NCBI GenBank assembly: GCA_002356515.1
Contig: AP017605.1
Coordinates: 5,751,020 to 5,815,019, forward strand
Direction of reading: 5' to 3'
Length of the DNA: 64,000 nt
Source of the DNA: Mesorhizobium loti
GTDB taxonomy: Bacteria; Pseudomonadota; Alphaproteobacteria; Rhizobiales; Rhizobiaceae
In this document: piece by piece, positions 1-8,198 of the stretch
Numbering within the stretch: position 1 is the first letter of the stretch
How the letters are laid out: every line of letters begins with the position of its first letter
The notes under the pieces: model-generated
Seen by the model: only the letters and a program-made list of their open reading frames with translations
Database searches by the model: none
Told to the model about the DNA's origin: nothing
Translations under genes and position numbers: made by a program

Positions 1-970
1 TCGATGACGGCCCGAGCCCGATCAGTGTTTCGCAGCGATCCTCGGTGTAGCCCTGGAAATTGCGGCGGATTGTTCCCGCGCGAGCCGAGACTGCAAGCGC
101 ATCATCCGGCCTGGCGAAATGGTCTATTCCAATCGCCTCGTATCCGGCGCCCATGATCAGACGGGCGGCAATTTGCCACTGAGCGAACCGTTCGGCCGGA
201 CCCGGCAACCATGCCTCGTCGATCATAGTCTGATGCTTCTTGAACCAGGGCACATGCGCGTAGCCGAACAGCGCCATCCGGTCCGGCTCCAGAGTCAGCG
301 CCTGCGCCACGGTGGAACAGACGCTCTCCCTGGTCTGATGCGGCAGGCCGTAAAGCAAATCGAGGTTCACGGACCCTACGCCGCGAGAGCGAATGCCGTC
401 TACAACCGCCTTGGTCTGCAAAAAGCTCTGTTCGCGATTGATCGCCTTCTGCACCTTCGGATCGAAATCCTGAACGCCGAGGCTCGCCCGCGCCATGCCG
501 ATCTCGGCAAGTGTATCAAGGCGGGCTTCGTCCATGTCGTTGGGTTCGATTTCGACGCTGATCTTCGCATCGGCAAGAAAATCGAAGCTATCCCGCAGGA
601 CAGTTCCCAAGGCTATCATATCCTCGGGCTTCAGCATGGTCGGCGAGCCGCCGCCGAAATGCACGGCGCGGACATGGGCCTTGCCGCCGACAAGACCGGC
701 GACAGTCGCGATCTCCGCGTGAAGCGAGCGGAGATACGAAGCCACCGGCTCGTAGCGGCGGGTCTGCTTTGTATGGCACGCACAGAACCAGCACAGCCGG
801 TCGCAATAAGGGATGTGCAGGTAGAGCGAGACCTCGTCACCGCTTTCGAGCGCCTTCAACCAGCTTCGATAGACATCAGCGTCGACGCCAGGATGGAAAT
901 GCGGCGCGGTCGGGTAACTGGTATAACGCGGGACGTTCTCGCCAAGCCTGGCAGCTAATTCCGGTCTCAT
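1..970 (-). CDS. hemN: Oxygen-independent coproporphyrinogen III dehydrogenase (HemN), 3' end outside window
   Basis: Radical-SAM enzyme that decarboxylates coproporphyrinogen III to protoporphyrinogen IX without oxygen, supplying heme in microaerobic cells. The reverse-strand frame opens with ATG at 970 (MRPELAARLGENVPRYTSYP), typical of the HemN amino terminus. The radical-SAM cluster motif YCDRLCWFCAC follows with Cys56, Cys60, Cys63 and Cys65. The HFGGGSPTML segment and the NLDLLYGLPHQT segment are family hallmarks. About 323 codons are present and the frame leaves the window, so the carboxy terminus is not seen. It is divergent from fnrN, with an FNR-like palindrome (1029-1042) between them, so oxygen control by FnrN is likely (inference). 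Confidence 0.93.
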   Translation of the reverse strand, partial: MRPELAARLGENVPRYTSYPTAPHFHPGVDADVYRSWLKALESGDEVSLYLHIPYCDRLCWFCACHTKQTRRYEPVASYLRSLHAEIATVAGLVGGKAHVRAVHFGGGSPTMLKPEDMIALGTVLRDSFDFLADAKISVEIEPNDMDEARLDTLAEIGMARASLGVQDFDPKVQKAINREQSFLQTKAVVDGIRSRGVGSVNLDLLYGLPHQTRESVCSTVAQALTLEPDRMALFGYAHVPWFKKHQTMIDEAWLPGPAERFAQWQIAARLIMGAGYEAIGIDHFARPDDALAVSARAGTIRRNFQGYTEDRCETLIGLGPSS

Positions 971-1028
971 TTGGTGGTCCGCCGTTTTTGCCTCGCCGGA
1001 AGTCTGGACGCGTCGAAGAGCCAATGCC

Positions 1029-1042
1029 CTGATTTCGGTCAG
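1029..1042. promoter_or_regulatory. FNR/FixK-like box between hemN and fnrN
   Basis: CTGATTTCGGTCAG is a perfect CTGAY-N4-RTCAG palindrome, close to the FNR/FixK consensus TTGAT-N4-ATCAA with C for T at the outer positions. It lies in the hemN/fnrN divergent region and could serve either gene. Binding is inferred. Confidence 0.5.
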
Positions 1043-1127
1043 CCTCCAGCACGGACAAACTGCCGCAAGGATTTCTCTGCCATCGCTTGCTATCCTGTCG
1101 AAACTTGGGATCGGTAGCGCGAGCGTA

Positions 1128-1883
1128 ATGACAGTACGGCAAGACATTCACAGTTCCGGCATTCCCGTTCTTTGCCTGTCTTGCGCAGCACGACTTCGCG
1201 GCGTCTGCGCTGCGCTCGATCCAAACCATTTGGTTGGGCTCGCCAAAACTTCGTCGCGGCACAAGCTCGAGCCGGGGGTCGAACTGATCGCCGACGCCGA
1301 GGCCGTCGACAGCTATTCAAACTTGCTTTCAGGCGTTGTGAAGCTGACGAAGTGCCTTTCGGACGGCCGCCAGCAGATTGTCGGTCTTCGGTTCGCACCG
1401 GATTTTCTGGGACGGCCCTTCAAGGTGAAAAGCACGATCAATGTGGAAGCGGCAACCTCCGTCTCGCTGTGCTCGTTTCCGAAGGCGGCCGTTGAACGGA
1501 TAATGAAGGAATCACCGGGACTCGAGCATCGCCTGCTCAAGCAGACGCTGGACGAACTCGACGAGGCACTTGAATGGATGGTGACTCTCGGGCGCAAGAC
1601 CGCACCGGAGAAGGTGGCGAGCTTTCTCCTCATGATCGCCCGGAATATGGATTCCAGTATCGACCCGGCGGCTGGGTCGGCATGCTTCGATCTGCCGCTG
1701 ACACGTGCCGACATCTCTGATTTCCTTGGACTGACGAACGAGACCGTGAGCCGCCAGCTTACGCGATTGCGGGCTGACGGCGTGATCCGGATCGAGAACA
1801 AACGCCATGTAACGGTCGACAGCATGAGCCGGCTGGAGCAGCGCTGCGGCGGCCGAGGCGCGCGGCAACCGGCCTTTGAATGA
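1128..1883 (+). CDS. fnrN: FNR-type oxygen-responsive transcriptional regulator (FnrN)
   Basis: CRP/FNR-family regulator of 251 aa. It has an amino-terminal cysteine cluster (Cys16, Cys19, Cys27) plus Cys115, the four-ligand pattern that holds an oxygen-labile [4Fe-4S] cluster in FNR/FnrN; plain FixK proteins lack it. A cyclic-nucleotide-like beta roll covers roughly residues 40-130, a dimer helix 130-165, and a helix-turn-helix about 194-216. The recognition helix reads NETVSRQLTRL, giving the E-x-x-S-R signature for TTGAT half-sites. It sits between hemN and the fixNOQP operon, the usual place for the rhizobial regulator of those genes. No strong ribosome site precedes ATG 1128, but a later start would lose the cysteines. 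Confidence 0.9.
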   Translation: MTVRQDIHSSGIPVLCLSCAARLRGVCAALDPNHLVGLAKTSSRHKLEPGVELIADAEAVDSYSNLLSGVVKLTKCLSDGRQQIVGLRFAPDFLGRPFKVKSTINVEAATSVSLCSFPKAAVERIMKESPGLEHRLLKQTLDELDEALEWMVTLGRKTAPEKVASFLLMIARNMDSSIDPAAGSACFDLPLTRADISDFLGLTNETVSRQLTRLRADGVIRIENKRHVTVDSMSRLEQRCGGRGARQPAFE

Positions 1884-1886
1884 GAC

Positions 1887-2405
1887 CTAAGCGTCGGGGC
1901 CTTCGTCGCTTATTACGATCCGCGGCAGGACATGCTCGCGTTCGAAAGCGATGTGTCGCCGCAAGCCTTCGAAGAAGCCGCGTAGCATGAATCCGACAGC
2001 TTCCGCGCTCTCTATCGGATCACCATGACCGATCGCTAGGAGCGTTTCGGCCACCTCGCCAGCGAAGCATTGATCCTCAAGGTGCTCGATGCGCAACCGG
2101 CTGGTAGAGGCAAGTTTGGCCTCGGCCGGGGTCAAGTGCGCCTCATACGCAGGGAAAATCACCCTCTCCTCAAACCCATGAATGTCACGGAGCAGCGGAA
2201 CGATCTTCTTGGCCGTTCCAAGACATTTGAGGCGGTCGACGTTCGGCAGTGCATCGGCAATGCTTTCCAGCGAGAAGCAGAGCTCCAGCTTTTCCCGATG
2301 GGCAAGCTTCATGACCTCGCCCGGAATCGCCTCTGTGCCGGCCTGGCGCGAGAAAGCCGCACTTGTCCATGAGCGGGTTGGCCCGTGCTGCGTTTCCTTG
2401 TTCAA
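1887..2405 (-). CDS. Hemerythrin HHE-domain protein
   Basis: Predicted four-helix-bundle protein likely to bind a non-heme di-iron centre. The spaced His/Glu motifs are visible: an early LAHREKLEL helix, HGFEERVIFP, RIEHLEDQ, and RRHIAFEREHVLP near the carboxy end. I place the start at a TTG (2405, giving 172 aa) preceded by AAGGTGG. A longer ATG frame (2492) would run through the FNR-like box at 2463-2476. It is divergent from ccoN, so it probably shares microaerobic control. Proteins of this type sense or buffer oxygen, NO or iron; the role here is inferred. Confidence 0.75.
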   Translation of the reverse strand: MNKETQHGPTRSWTSAAFSRQAGTEAIPGEVMKLAHREKLELCFSLESIADALPNVDRLKCLGTAKKIVPLLRDIHGFEERVIFPAYEAHLTPAEAKLASTSRLRIEHLEDQCFAGEVAETLLAIGHGDPIESAEAVGFMLRGFFEGLRRHIAFEREHVLPRIVISDEGPDA

Positions 2406-2462
2406 ATCGCCACCTTCTGATTGCACCGAACTCGATGCTGCCCGAAGCAAAATCGTGCGGCT

Positions 2463-2476
2463 CTGACATGGATCAG
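2463..2476. promoter_or_regulatory. FNR/FixK-like box upstream of ccoNOQP
   Basis: CTGACATGGATCAG matches CTGAY-N4-RTCAG, the same variant as the site at 1029. It is 80-93 bp upstream of the ccoN start and also upstream of the hemerythrin gene on the other strand, so it could drive both in low oxygen (inference). Confidence 0.55.
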
Positions 2477-2555
2477 GGCGAGCAGGCGGCAACTACGGAA
2501 TTAATGCACCGCGGATTTGGCGTCCGCGCATTGGAATCCTGGTCGGGGACATGTC

Positions 2556-4166
2556 ATGAAATTCGGCACGGAGATCGTCGTTCTAAGCCTGTTTGCTTTT
2601 GCGGCCCTGGTGGCTGCCGGCTTCGGCGTAGAAGGACCTTTTCGCCAGCATATGGGGGTTTTGTTCGTCGCCGTGGCTGGCTTTACCGCGATCCTGCTGC
2701 GCAACACAGATTTCAAGCCGGCGGCTCCGGTCGACACCTCCGCCTACATGGATGGCCCAATCCGCTACGGAGCCATTGCAACGGTATTCTGGGGCGTCGT
2801 CGGCATGCTCGTCGGTGTGATCATTGCCCTGCAGCTGGCATACCCTCACCTCAACATCCAACCCTGGTTCAATTTCGGCCGGCTGCGGCCGCTGCACACA
2901 TCCGGCGTCGTCTTTGCTTTCGGCGGCAACGCTTTGCTTTGCACGTCTCTCTATGTCGTGCAGCGCACGTGCCGCGCCCGGCTGTTTGGCGGCAAACTGG
3001 CCTGGTTTGTGTTCTGGGGTTACCAGCTGTTCATCGTCATGGCCGCGACCGGCTACCTGCTCGGCATCACCGAGAGCCGCGAATACGCGGAACCCGAATG
3101 GTATGTGGACATCTGGCTTACCATCGTCTGGGTCGCCTATCTCATCCTGTTCCTCGGCACGATCCTGAAGCGCAAGGAGCCGCATATCTACGTCGCCAAC
3201 TGGTTCTACCTGTCCTTCATCGTGACCATCGCGATGTTGCATGTGATCAACAACCTGTCGATGCCGGCCTCCTTCCTCGGCTCGAAGAGCTACTCCGCCT
3301 TCTCCGGCGTCCAGGACGCCTTGACGCAATGGTGGTATGGCCACAACGCCGTCGGTTTCTTCCTCACCGCCGGGTTCCTCGGCATGATGTATTATTTCGT
3401 GCCCAAGCAGGCGAACCGGCCGGTCTATTCCTACCGCCTGTCGATCGTCCACTTCTGGGCGATCATCTTTCTCTACATCTGGGCCGGCCCGCACCACCTG
3501 CATTACACCGCCTTACCCGACTGGGCGCAGACGCTCGGCATGGCGTTCTCGATCATGCTGTGGATGCCGTCATGGGGCGGTATGATCAATGGCCTGATGA
3601 CGCTGTCTGGCGCCTGGGACAAGCTGCGCACCGATCCGATCATCCGCATGATGGTGATGGCAGTCGCCTTCTACGGCATGTCGACCTTCGAAGGTCCGAT
3701 TATGTCGATCAAGACGGTCAATTCGCTGTCGCACTACACGGACTGGACCATCGGCCATGTCCATTCCGGCGCGCTCGGCTGGGTTGGCATGATCTCGTTC
3801 GGCGCAATCTACTACATGGTGCCGAAACTGTGGAATCGTGAACGTCTCTATTCGCTGCGGCTCGTCACCTGGCACTTCTGGCTGGCGACGCTCGGAATCG
3901 TCGTCTACGCCGCGGTGATGTGGGTTTCCGGCATCATGCAGGGCCTGATGTGGCGCGAATACAACGAGCAGGGTTTCCTCGTCTACTCCTTCGCCGAAAC
4001 CGTCGCCGCCATGCATCCCTTCTACGTCATGCGCGCCATCGGCGGTGCGATGTACCTCACCGGCGCCCTGCTCATGGCCTGGAACGTGACCATGACCATT
4101 CTTGGCCACGAGCGCGAAGAGCAACCAATGCCAGGTTCCGAGCCCGCCCTCCGGCCTGCCGAATAG
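2556..4166 (+). CDS. ccoN: Cytochrome cbb3 oxidase subunit I (FixN/CcoN)
   Basis: Catalytic heme-copper subunit of the high-affinity cbb3 oxidase in the inner membrane (536 aa, about 12 membrane segments). Conserved heme and CuB ligand contexts are visible: [53 protein letters not shown] and [15 protein letters not shown] 2556 is preferred because it follows GGTCGGGGA; an in-frame TTG at 2517 lacks a ribosome site. It is first in the ccoNOQP operon and follows the FNR-like box at 2463-2476. The oxidase supports respiration in microaerobic conditions such as nodules. Confidence 0.96.
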   Translation: MKFGTEIVVLSLFAFAALVAAGFGVEGPFRQHMGVLFVAVAGFTAILLRNTDFKPAAPVDTSAYMDGPIRYGAIATVFWGVVGMLVGVIIALQLAYPHLNIQPWFNFGRLRPLHTSGVVFAFGGNALLCTSLYVVQRTCRARLFGGKLAWFVFWGYQLFIVMAATGYLLGITESREYAEPEWYVDIWLTIVWVAYLILFLGTILKRKEPHIYVANWFYLSFIVTIAMLHVINNLSMPASFLGSKSYSAFSGVQDALTQWWYGHNAVGFFLTAGFLGMMYYFVPKQANRPVYSYRLSIVHFWAIIFLYIWAGPHHLHYTALPDWAQTLGMAFSIMLWMPSWGGMINGLMTLSGAWDKLRTDPIIRMMVMAVAFYGMSTFEGPIMSIKTVNSLSHYTDWTIGHVHSGALGWVGMISFGAIYYMVPKLWNRERLYSLRLVTWHFWLATLGIVVYAAVMWVSGIMQGLMWREYNEQGFLVYSFAETVAAMHPFYVMRAIGGAMYLTGALLMAWNVTMTILGHEREEQPMPGSEPALRPAE

Positions 4167-4177
4167 GGAGCCAGACA

Positions 4178-4909
4178 ATGGGCTTGATGGACAAACACGC
4201 GATCATCGAGAAGAACGCCACGCTTCTTCTCGTTGGCTCTCTTCTTGTGGTGACCGTCGGCGGCATCGTCGAGATTGCGCCGCTCTTCTATCTCGACAAC
4301 ACGATCGAGAAAGTCGAAGGCATGCGGCCCTACTCGCCACTGGAACTCGCCGGACGCAACATCTATGTGCGCGAGGGCTGCTACCTCTGCCACAGCCAGA
4401 TGATCAGGCCTTTCCGGGACGAGGTCGAGCGCTACGGCCACTACAGCCTGGCCGCCGAGTCGATGTACGATCATCCCTTCCAATGGGGATCGAAGCGCAC
4501 CGGGCCCGATCTCGCCCGGGTCGGTGACCGCTATTCGAACGCATGGCACGTCGCACATCTTTCCGATCCACGTTCCGTGGTGCCGGAATCGATCATGCCG
4601 AGCTATGCGTTCCTGAAGGACGCTCCGATCGAGGTGAAGGACTTCTCGACGCATCTGGTTGCGAACGCGCGTGTTGGCGTCCCGTACTCCGATGACATGA
4701 TCGCGCACGCCAATGCCGATCTGATGGCCCAGGCCGACCCGAATGCCGATGCCTCCGGCGTCGAGAAACGCTATCCGAAAGCCAAACTCGGTGATCTGGA
4801 CGGCAATCCGCAGCAGGTGACCGAGATGGATGCCCTCGTCGCCTATCTGCAAATGCTGGGAACACTGGTCGATTTCAAGACCTATGACGATGCAGCCGGC
4901 TACCGCTGA
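4178..4909 (+). CDS. ccoO: Cytochrome cbb3 oxidase monoheme subunit (FixO/CcoO)
   Basis: Membrane-anchored monoheme cytochrome c of 243 aa that passes electrons to CcoN. An amino-terminal membrane helix (about residues 14-38) is followed by the single heme site CYLCH at 68-72 and the conserved [15 protein letters not shown] stretch. ATG 4178 follows AGGGAGCC. It lies 11 bp after ccoN and 10 bp before ccoQ. Confidence 0.95.
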   Translation: MGLMDKHAIIEKNATLLLVGSLLVVTVGGIVEIAPLFYLDNTIEKVEGMRPYSPLELAGRNIYVREGCYLCHSQMIRPFRDEVERYGHYSLAAESMYDHPFQWGSKRTGPDLARVGDRYSNAWHVAHLSDPRSVVPESIMPSYAFLKDAPIEVKDFSTHLVANARVGVPYSDDMIAHANADLMAQADPNADASGVEKRYPKAKLGDLDGNPQQVTEMDALVAYLQMLGTLVDFKTYDDAAGYR

Positions 4910-4919
4910 GGGGGACGCA

Positions 4920-5069
4920 ATGAGCTATAATTTGATGCGGGAATTCGCGGACAGCTGGGGTCTGCTTGCCATGGCGCTCTTCTACGTCGGCTGCATTGCC
5001 TTTTCCTTGCGTCCCGGCGGCAAAACACAGGCCGATCAAGCCGCCCAGATTCCACTCAAGGACGACTGA
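4920..5069 (+). CDS. ccoQ: Cytochrome cbb3 oxidase small subunit (FixQ/CcoQ)
   Basis: A 49-aa single-span protein (MSYNLMREFADSWGLLAMAL) with one membrane helix and a short polar tail rich in Lys/Asp, matching FixQ in size and position. CcoQ stabilises the CcoNOP complex. ATG 4920 follows GAGGGGGACGCA. An upstream in-frame ATG would run into ccoO and is rejected. ccoP starts two bases after its stop. Confidence 0.93.
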   Translation: MSYNLMREFADSWGLLAMALFYVGCIAFSLRPGGKTQADQAAQIPLKDD

Positions 5070-5071
5070 TC

Positions 5072-5935
5072 ATGAGCAGCGAGCATATCGATGAAGTCTC
5101 GGGCATCTCAACGACCGGTCATGAATGGGACGGGATAAGGGAACTCAACAACCCATTGCCCCGATGGTGGGTGATAACCTTCTACATCACCGTCGCTTGG
5201 GCGGTGGCTTATACAATTGCGTATCCGGCTTGGCCGATGCTGTCTTCCGCGACCAAGGGTGTGCTTGGCTATTCTAGCCGCAACGCTGTCAAGATTGAGC
5301 TGGCGGCTGCCGAAGCCGCCAAGGGCAAATATGTCGCGGCCATCCAGCAGAAGACCGTATCCGAGATCGCAGCCGACGACGCGCTGCGTGAATTCGCGGT
5401 AGCGGCCGGCGGAGCTACCTTCAAGGTCAATTGCGTGCAATGCCACGGCTCGGGCGCCCAAGGGTCGAAGGGCTTTCCAAACCTGAACGACGATGACTGG
5501 CTGTGGGGCGGCACGACCGAGCAGATCCAGCAAACGATCGCGCACGGCATCCGTTTCGCATCCGACCCGGATACTCGGCAGTCGGAAATGCCCCCCTTCG
5601 GTGACATCATCACGCCCGAACAGATCGCACAGGTCGGCGCCTATGTCGCCAGCCTCTCGGGCAAGGTCCAGGATGCAAGTCTTATCGAGCCCGGCGCCAA
5701 GGTATTCGGGGAAAACTGCGTCGCCTGTCATGGCGATAATGCGAAAGGCAACAAAGAGCTCGGCGCGCCCAATCTGACCGATGCGATCTGGCTCTACGCA
5801 CCCGGCGAGACAGCCATCGCCGTCCAAGTCCGCGCGCCGAAGCACGGTGTCATGCCGGCCTGGATCGGGCGTCTCGGCGAGACCAAGGTTAAGGAACTTG
5901 CGGTTTATGTCCATTCGCTTGGCGGCGGAGAATAG
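5072..5935 (+). CDS. ccoP: Cytochrome cbb3 oxidase diheme subunit (FixP/CcoP)
   Basis: Diheme cytochrome c of 287 aa. There is one membrane helix at about residues 32-57 and two heme sites, CVQCH (121-125) and CVACH (216-220). Each heme domain has a downstream Met region (SEMPPFGDII and HGVMPAW) that fits the axial ligand. It takes electrons from the bc1 pool and passes them to CcoO. Last gene of ccoNOQP; a GC-rich hairpin at 5973-5998 follows. Confidence 0.96.
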   Translation: MSSEHIDEVSGISTTGHEWDGIRELNNPLPRWWVITFYITVAWAVAYTIAYPAWPMLSSATKGVLGYSSRNAVKIELAAAEAAKGKYVAAIQQKTVSEIAADDALREFAVAAGGATFKVNCVQCHGSGAQGSKGFPNLNDDDWLWGGTTEQIQQTIAHGIRFASDPDTRQSEMPPFGDIITPEQIAQVGAYVASLSGKVQDASLIEPGAKVFGENCVACHGDNAKGNKELGAPNLTDAIWLYAPGETAIAVQVRAPKHGVMPAWIGRLGETKVKELAVYVHSLGGGE

Positions 5936-5972
5936 GAACGGAAGCCTATTCTCGGCCCTCCCCGCCAAGCGA

Positions 5973-5998
5973 CGGGGCCCGGCACGAGTCGGGCCCCG
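5973..5998 (+). terminator. Terminator-like hairpin after ccoP
   Basis: A 9-bp perfect stem (CGGGGCCCG / CGGGCCCCG) with an 8-nt loop lies 38 bp after the ccoP stop. No T-tract follows, so it may act as an mRNA-stabilising or weak termination structure separating ccoNOQP from ccoGHIS. Confidence 0.5.
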
Positions 5999-6020
5999 AC
6001 ACCATTCCGGCATGCCGCGA

Positions 6021-6034
6021 TTGACCTGCAGCAA
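6021..6034. promoter_or_regulatory. FNR/FixK-like box upstream of ccoGHIS
   Basis: TTGACCTGCAGCAA matches TTGAY-N4-RTCAA except for one base (G for T in the right half). It is about 100 bp upstream of ccoG, so the assembly operon may have its own oxygen-regulated promoter (inference). Confidence 0.45.
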
Positions 6035-6132
6035 GGCGGCGCGGCCCACACGGCGAAGCGGGCTCACTGCAGACCGGACGTCTGTCGAAGCAGACAAGTC
6101 CGTCGCACAACGATGTCATAGGCCGCGCGCGA

Positions 6133-7704
6133 GTGGAGATGCACGTGCTGGATAAAACGCAGATGGAGCGGCTCGAGGCAAAAGCGGTCAACTCCGCCAA
6201 GACACGACAGCCGCTCTATGCTCCGCGCAAGAAAATCTTCCCTAAACGCGCCTCGGGCAGCTTTCGCCGCTTCAAATGGCTGGTGATGGCGATCACGCTG
6301 GGCATCTATTATCTGATGCCCTGGTTGCGCTGGGATCGAGGTCCGTTTGCTCCTGATCAGGCCGTGCTGATCGATCTTGCCAACCGCCGTTTCTACGTCT
6401 TCTTCATCGAGATATGGCCGCAGGAATTCTACTATGTCGCCGGCCTTCTGATGATGGCCGGCATCGGCCTCTTCCTGATCACGTCCACCGTCGGCCGCGC
6501 CTGGTGTGGCTATACCTGCCCGCAGACGGTATGGGTCGATCTTTTCCTAGTTGTGGAGCGGGCGATCGAAGGCGATCGCAACGCTCGCATGAAGCTCGAC
6601 GCCGGCCGCTGGACCGCGCGCAAACTGGTGCTGCGTGTGTCGAAACACGCCATCTGGCTGCTCATAGCGGCAGCTACCGGCGGCGCCTGGATCCTCTATT
6701 TCGCCAATGCGCCGACGCTGATCGGCGACGTATTCAACGGCACCGCCGCTTCGGTCGCCTACGTCACCATCGCGGTGCTAACGGCGACCACCTACACGTT
6801 CGGCGGGCTGATGCGCGAGCAAGTCTGCACCTACATGTGCCCGTGGCCGCGCATCCAGGCTGCCATGCTCGACGAGAATTCGCTCACTGTGACCTACAAT
6901 GACTGGCGTGGCGAACCTCGTTCGCGGCACGCCAAGAAGGTCCAGGCTGCGGGGCAGCCGGTCGGTGACTGCGTCGACTGCAATGCCTGTGTCGCAGTCT
7001 GCCCGATGGGGATCGACATTCGCGACGGCCAACAACTCGAATGCATCACTTGCGCGCTGTGCCTTGATGCCTGCGACGGCGTCATGAACAAGCTCGGCAA
7101 GGAGCGCGGGCTGATCTCCTATGCGACGCTGTCCGACTACAACGCCAACATGGCGGTGGCGACCGCAGGCGGCTCCGGTCCCGTGAACCCTTCACTCGTC
7201 AGAACGGCCGACAGCACATTCTCCGCCAGGTTGGCGCATTTCCATATTCGCAAGATCTTCCGGCTGAGGACCTTCTTCTACATGGGCGCGTGGACGGCGG
7301 TCGGGCTTGCCTTGATCTATTCGCTGCTGACGCGCGACCGACTCGAGATCAACGTCCTGCACGACCGCAATCCGCAATTCGTGACCCTGTCAGACGGCTC
7401 GATCCGCAACGGTTACACCGTCAAGCTGCTTAACATGATCCCCGAGCCAAGGACGATCGTCGTCACGATGCAGGGCTTGCAGGGAGCCGAAATGAGCGTC
7501 GTCGGCAGTGATCTTCCGGCAGCTCGCTTGTTCGCCATCGCGGTCGAACCCGACCGGCTGAACATGCTGAAGGTTTTCGTGCGCCAGCCAGCGGGTGAGG
7601 TTCGGCACGCTGCACAAACCTTCAAGTTCCGCGTCGAGGACAGAGCGAGCTTCGAATCGGACGAATACACCGCCACCTTCAACGCACCGGAGATCGCCAG
7701 ATGA
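6133..7704 (+). CDS. ccoG: Cytochrome oxidase accessory protein, polyferredoxin (FixG/CcoG)
   Basis: Inner-membrane iron-sulfur protein (523 aa) acting in copper handling for cbb3 assembly; CcoG is a Cu(II) reductase in other bacteria. Membrane helices surround the motifs RAWCGYTCPQTVW and REQVCTYMCPW. Two ferredoxin-type cluster motifs follow (CVDCNACVAVCP and CITCALCLDACD), then a membrane span and a periplasmic Ig-like carboxy domain. Start is GTG 6133 or the in-frame ATG 6139; the ribosome site does not decide. Its stop overlaps fixH by ATGA. Confidence 0.94.
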   Translation: MEMHVLDKTQMERLEAKAVNSAKTRQPLYAPRKKIFPKRASGSFRRFKWLVMAITLGIYYLMPWLRWDRGPFAPDQAVLIDLANRRFYVFFIEIWPQEFYYVAGLLMMAGIGLFLITSTVGRAWCGYTCPQTVWVDLFLVVERAIEGDRNARMKLDAGRWTARKLVLRVSKHAIWLLIAAATGGAWILYFANAPTLIGDVFNGTAASVAYVTIAVLTATTYTFGGLMREQVCTYMCPWPRIQAAMLDENSLTVTYNDWRGEPRSRHAKKVQAAGQPVGDCVDCNACVAVCPMGIDIRDGQQLECITCALCLDACDGVMNKLGKERGLISYATLSDYNANMAVATAGGSGPVNPSLVRTADSTFSARLAHFHIRKIFRLRTFFYMGAWTAVGLALIYSLLTRDRLEINVLHDRNPQFVTLSDGSIRNGYTVKLLNMIPEPRTIVVTMQGLQGAEMSVVGSDLPAARLFAIAVEPDRLNMLKVFVRQPAGEVRHAAQTFKFRVEDRASFESDEYTATFNAPEIAR

Positions 7705-8198
7705 GCACCAATACGCAAAAGACGCGTGAGTTCACCGGCAGGCACATGCTGCTCACCATTCTCGGCTTTTTCGGCGTGATCATCGCGGTCAATCTCACGA
7801 TGGCGACACTCGCCAGCACGAGCTGGACCGGCCTTGTCGTCGAGAACACCTATGTGGCCAGCCAGCAATTCAACCGAAAGGCCGAGGAAGGGCGCGCGCA
7901 GGCGGCACTCGGCTGGACCGGCAAACTGACGATCGCTCGGGGTGAGGTCCGCTACAGCTTGAGCGATACCACCGGCAAGCCGGTCCCGTTGCATGGCGTC
8001 AAGATACTGTTTCGTCATCCCGCCTACGAGGCTGGGGACAAGGCCGTCACTCTCGCCCTCGTCTCGGACCAGGAATTTGCCGCGCAGCACTTGCCAAGGG
8101 ATGGCGTCTGGATCGTCGAAGTCGACGCCGATGCCGGTCTGACAGAGCCCTATCGCGACGTTCGCCGGATCATGATTTCGCAAGGAGCCCTGCAATGA
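7701..8198 (+). CDS. ccoH: cbb3 assembly protein FixH/CcoH
   Basis: A 165-aa protein with a single membrane helix (about residues 15-37, GRHMLLTILGFFGVIIAVNL) and a periplasmic FixH domain containing WTGLVVENTYVASQQFN, a family hallmark. It helps mature and stabilise the cbb3 oxidase. It overlaps ccoG and ccoI by four bases each (ATGA), so the three are translationally coupled. Confidence 0.93.
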   Translation: MSTNTQKTREFTGRHMLLTILGFFGVIIAVNLTMATLASTSWTGLVVENTYVASQQFNRKAEEGRAQAALGWTGKLTIARGEVRYSLSDTTGKPVPLHGVKILFRHPAYEAGDKAVTLALVSDQEFAAQHLPRDGVWIVEVDADAGLTEPYRDVRRIMISQGALQ

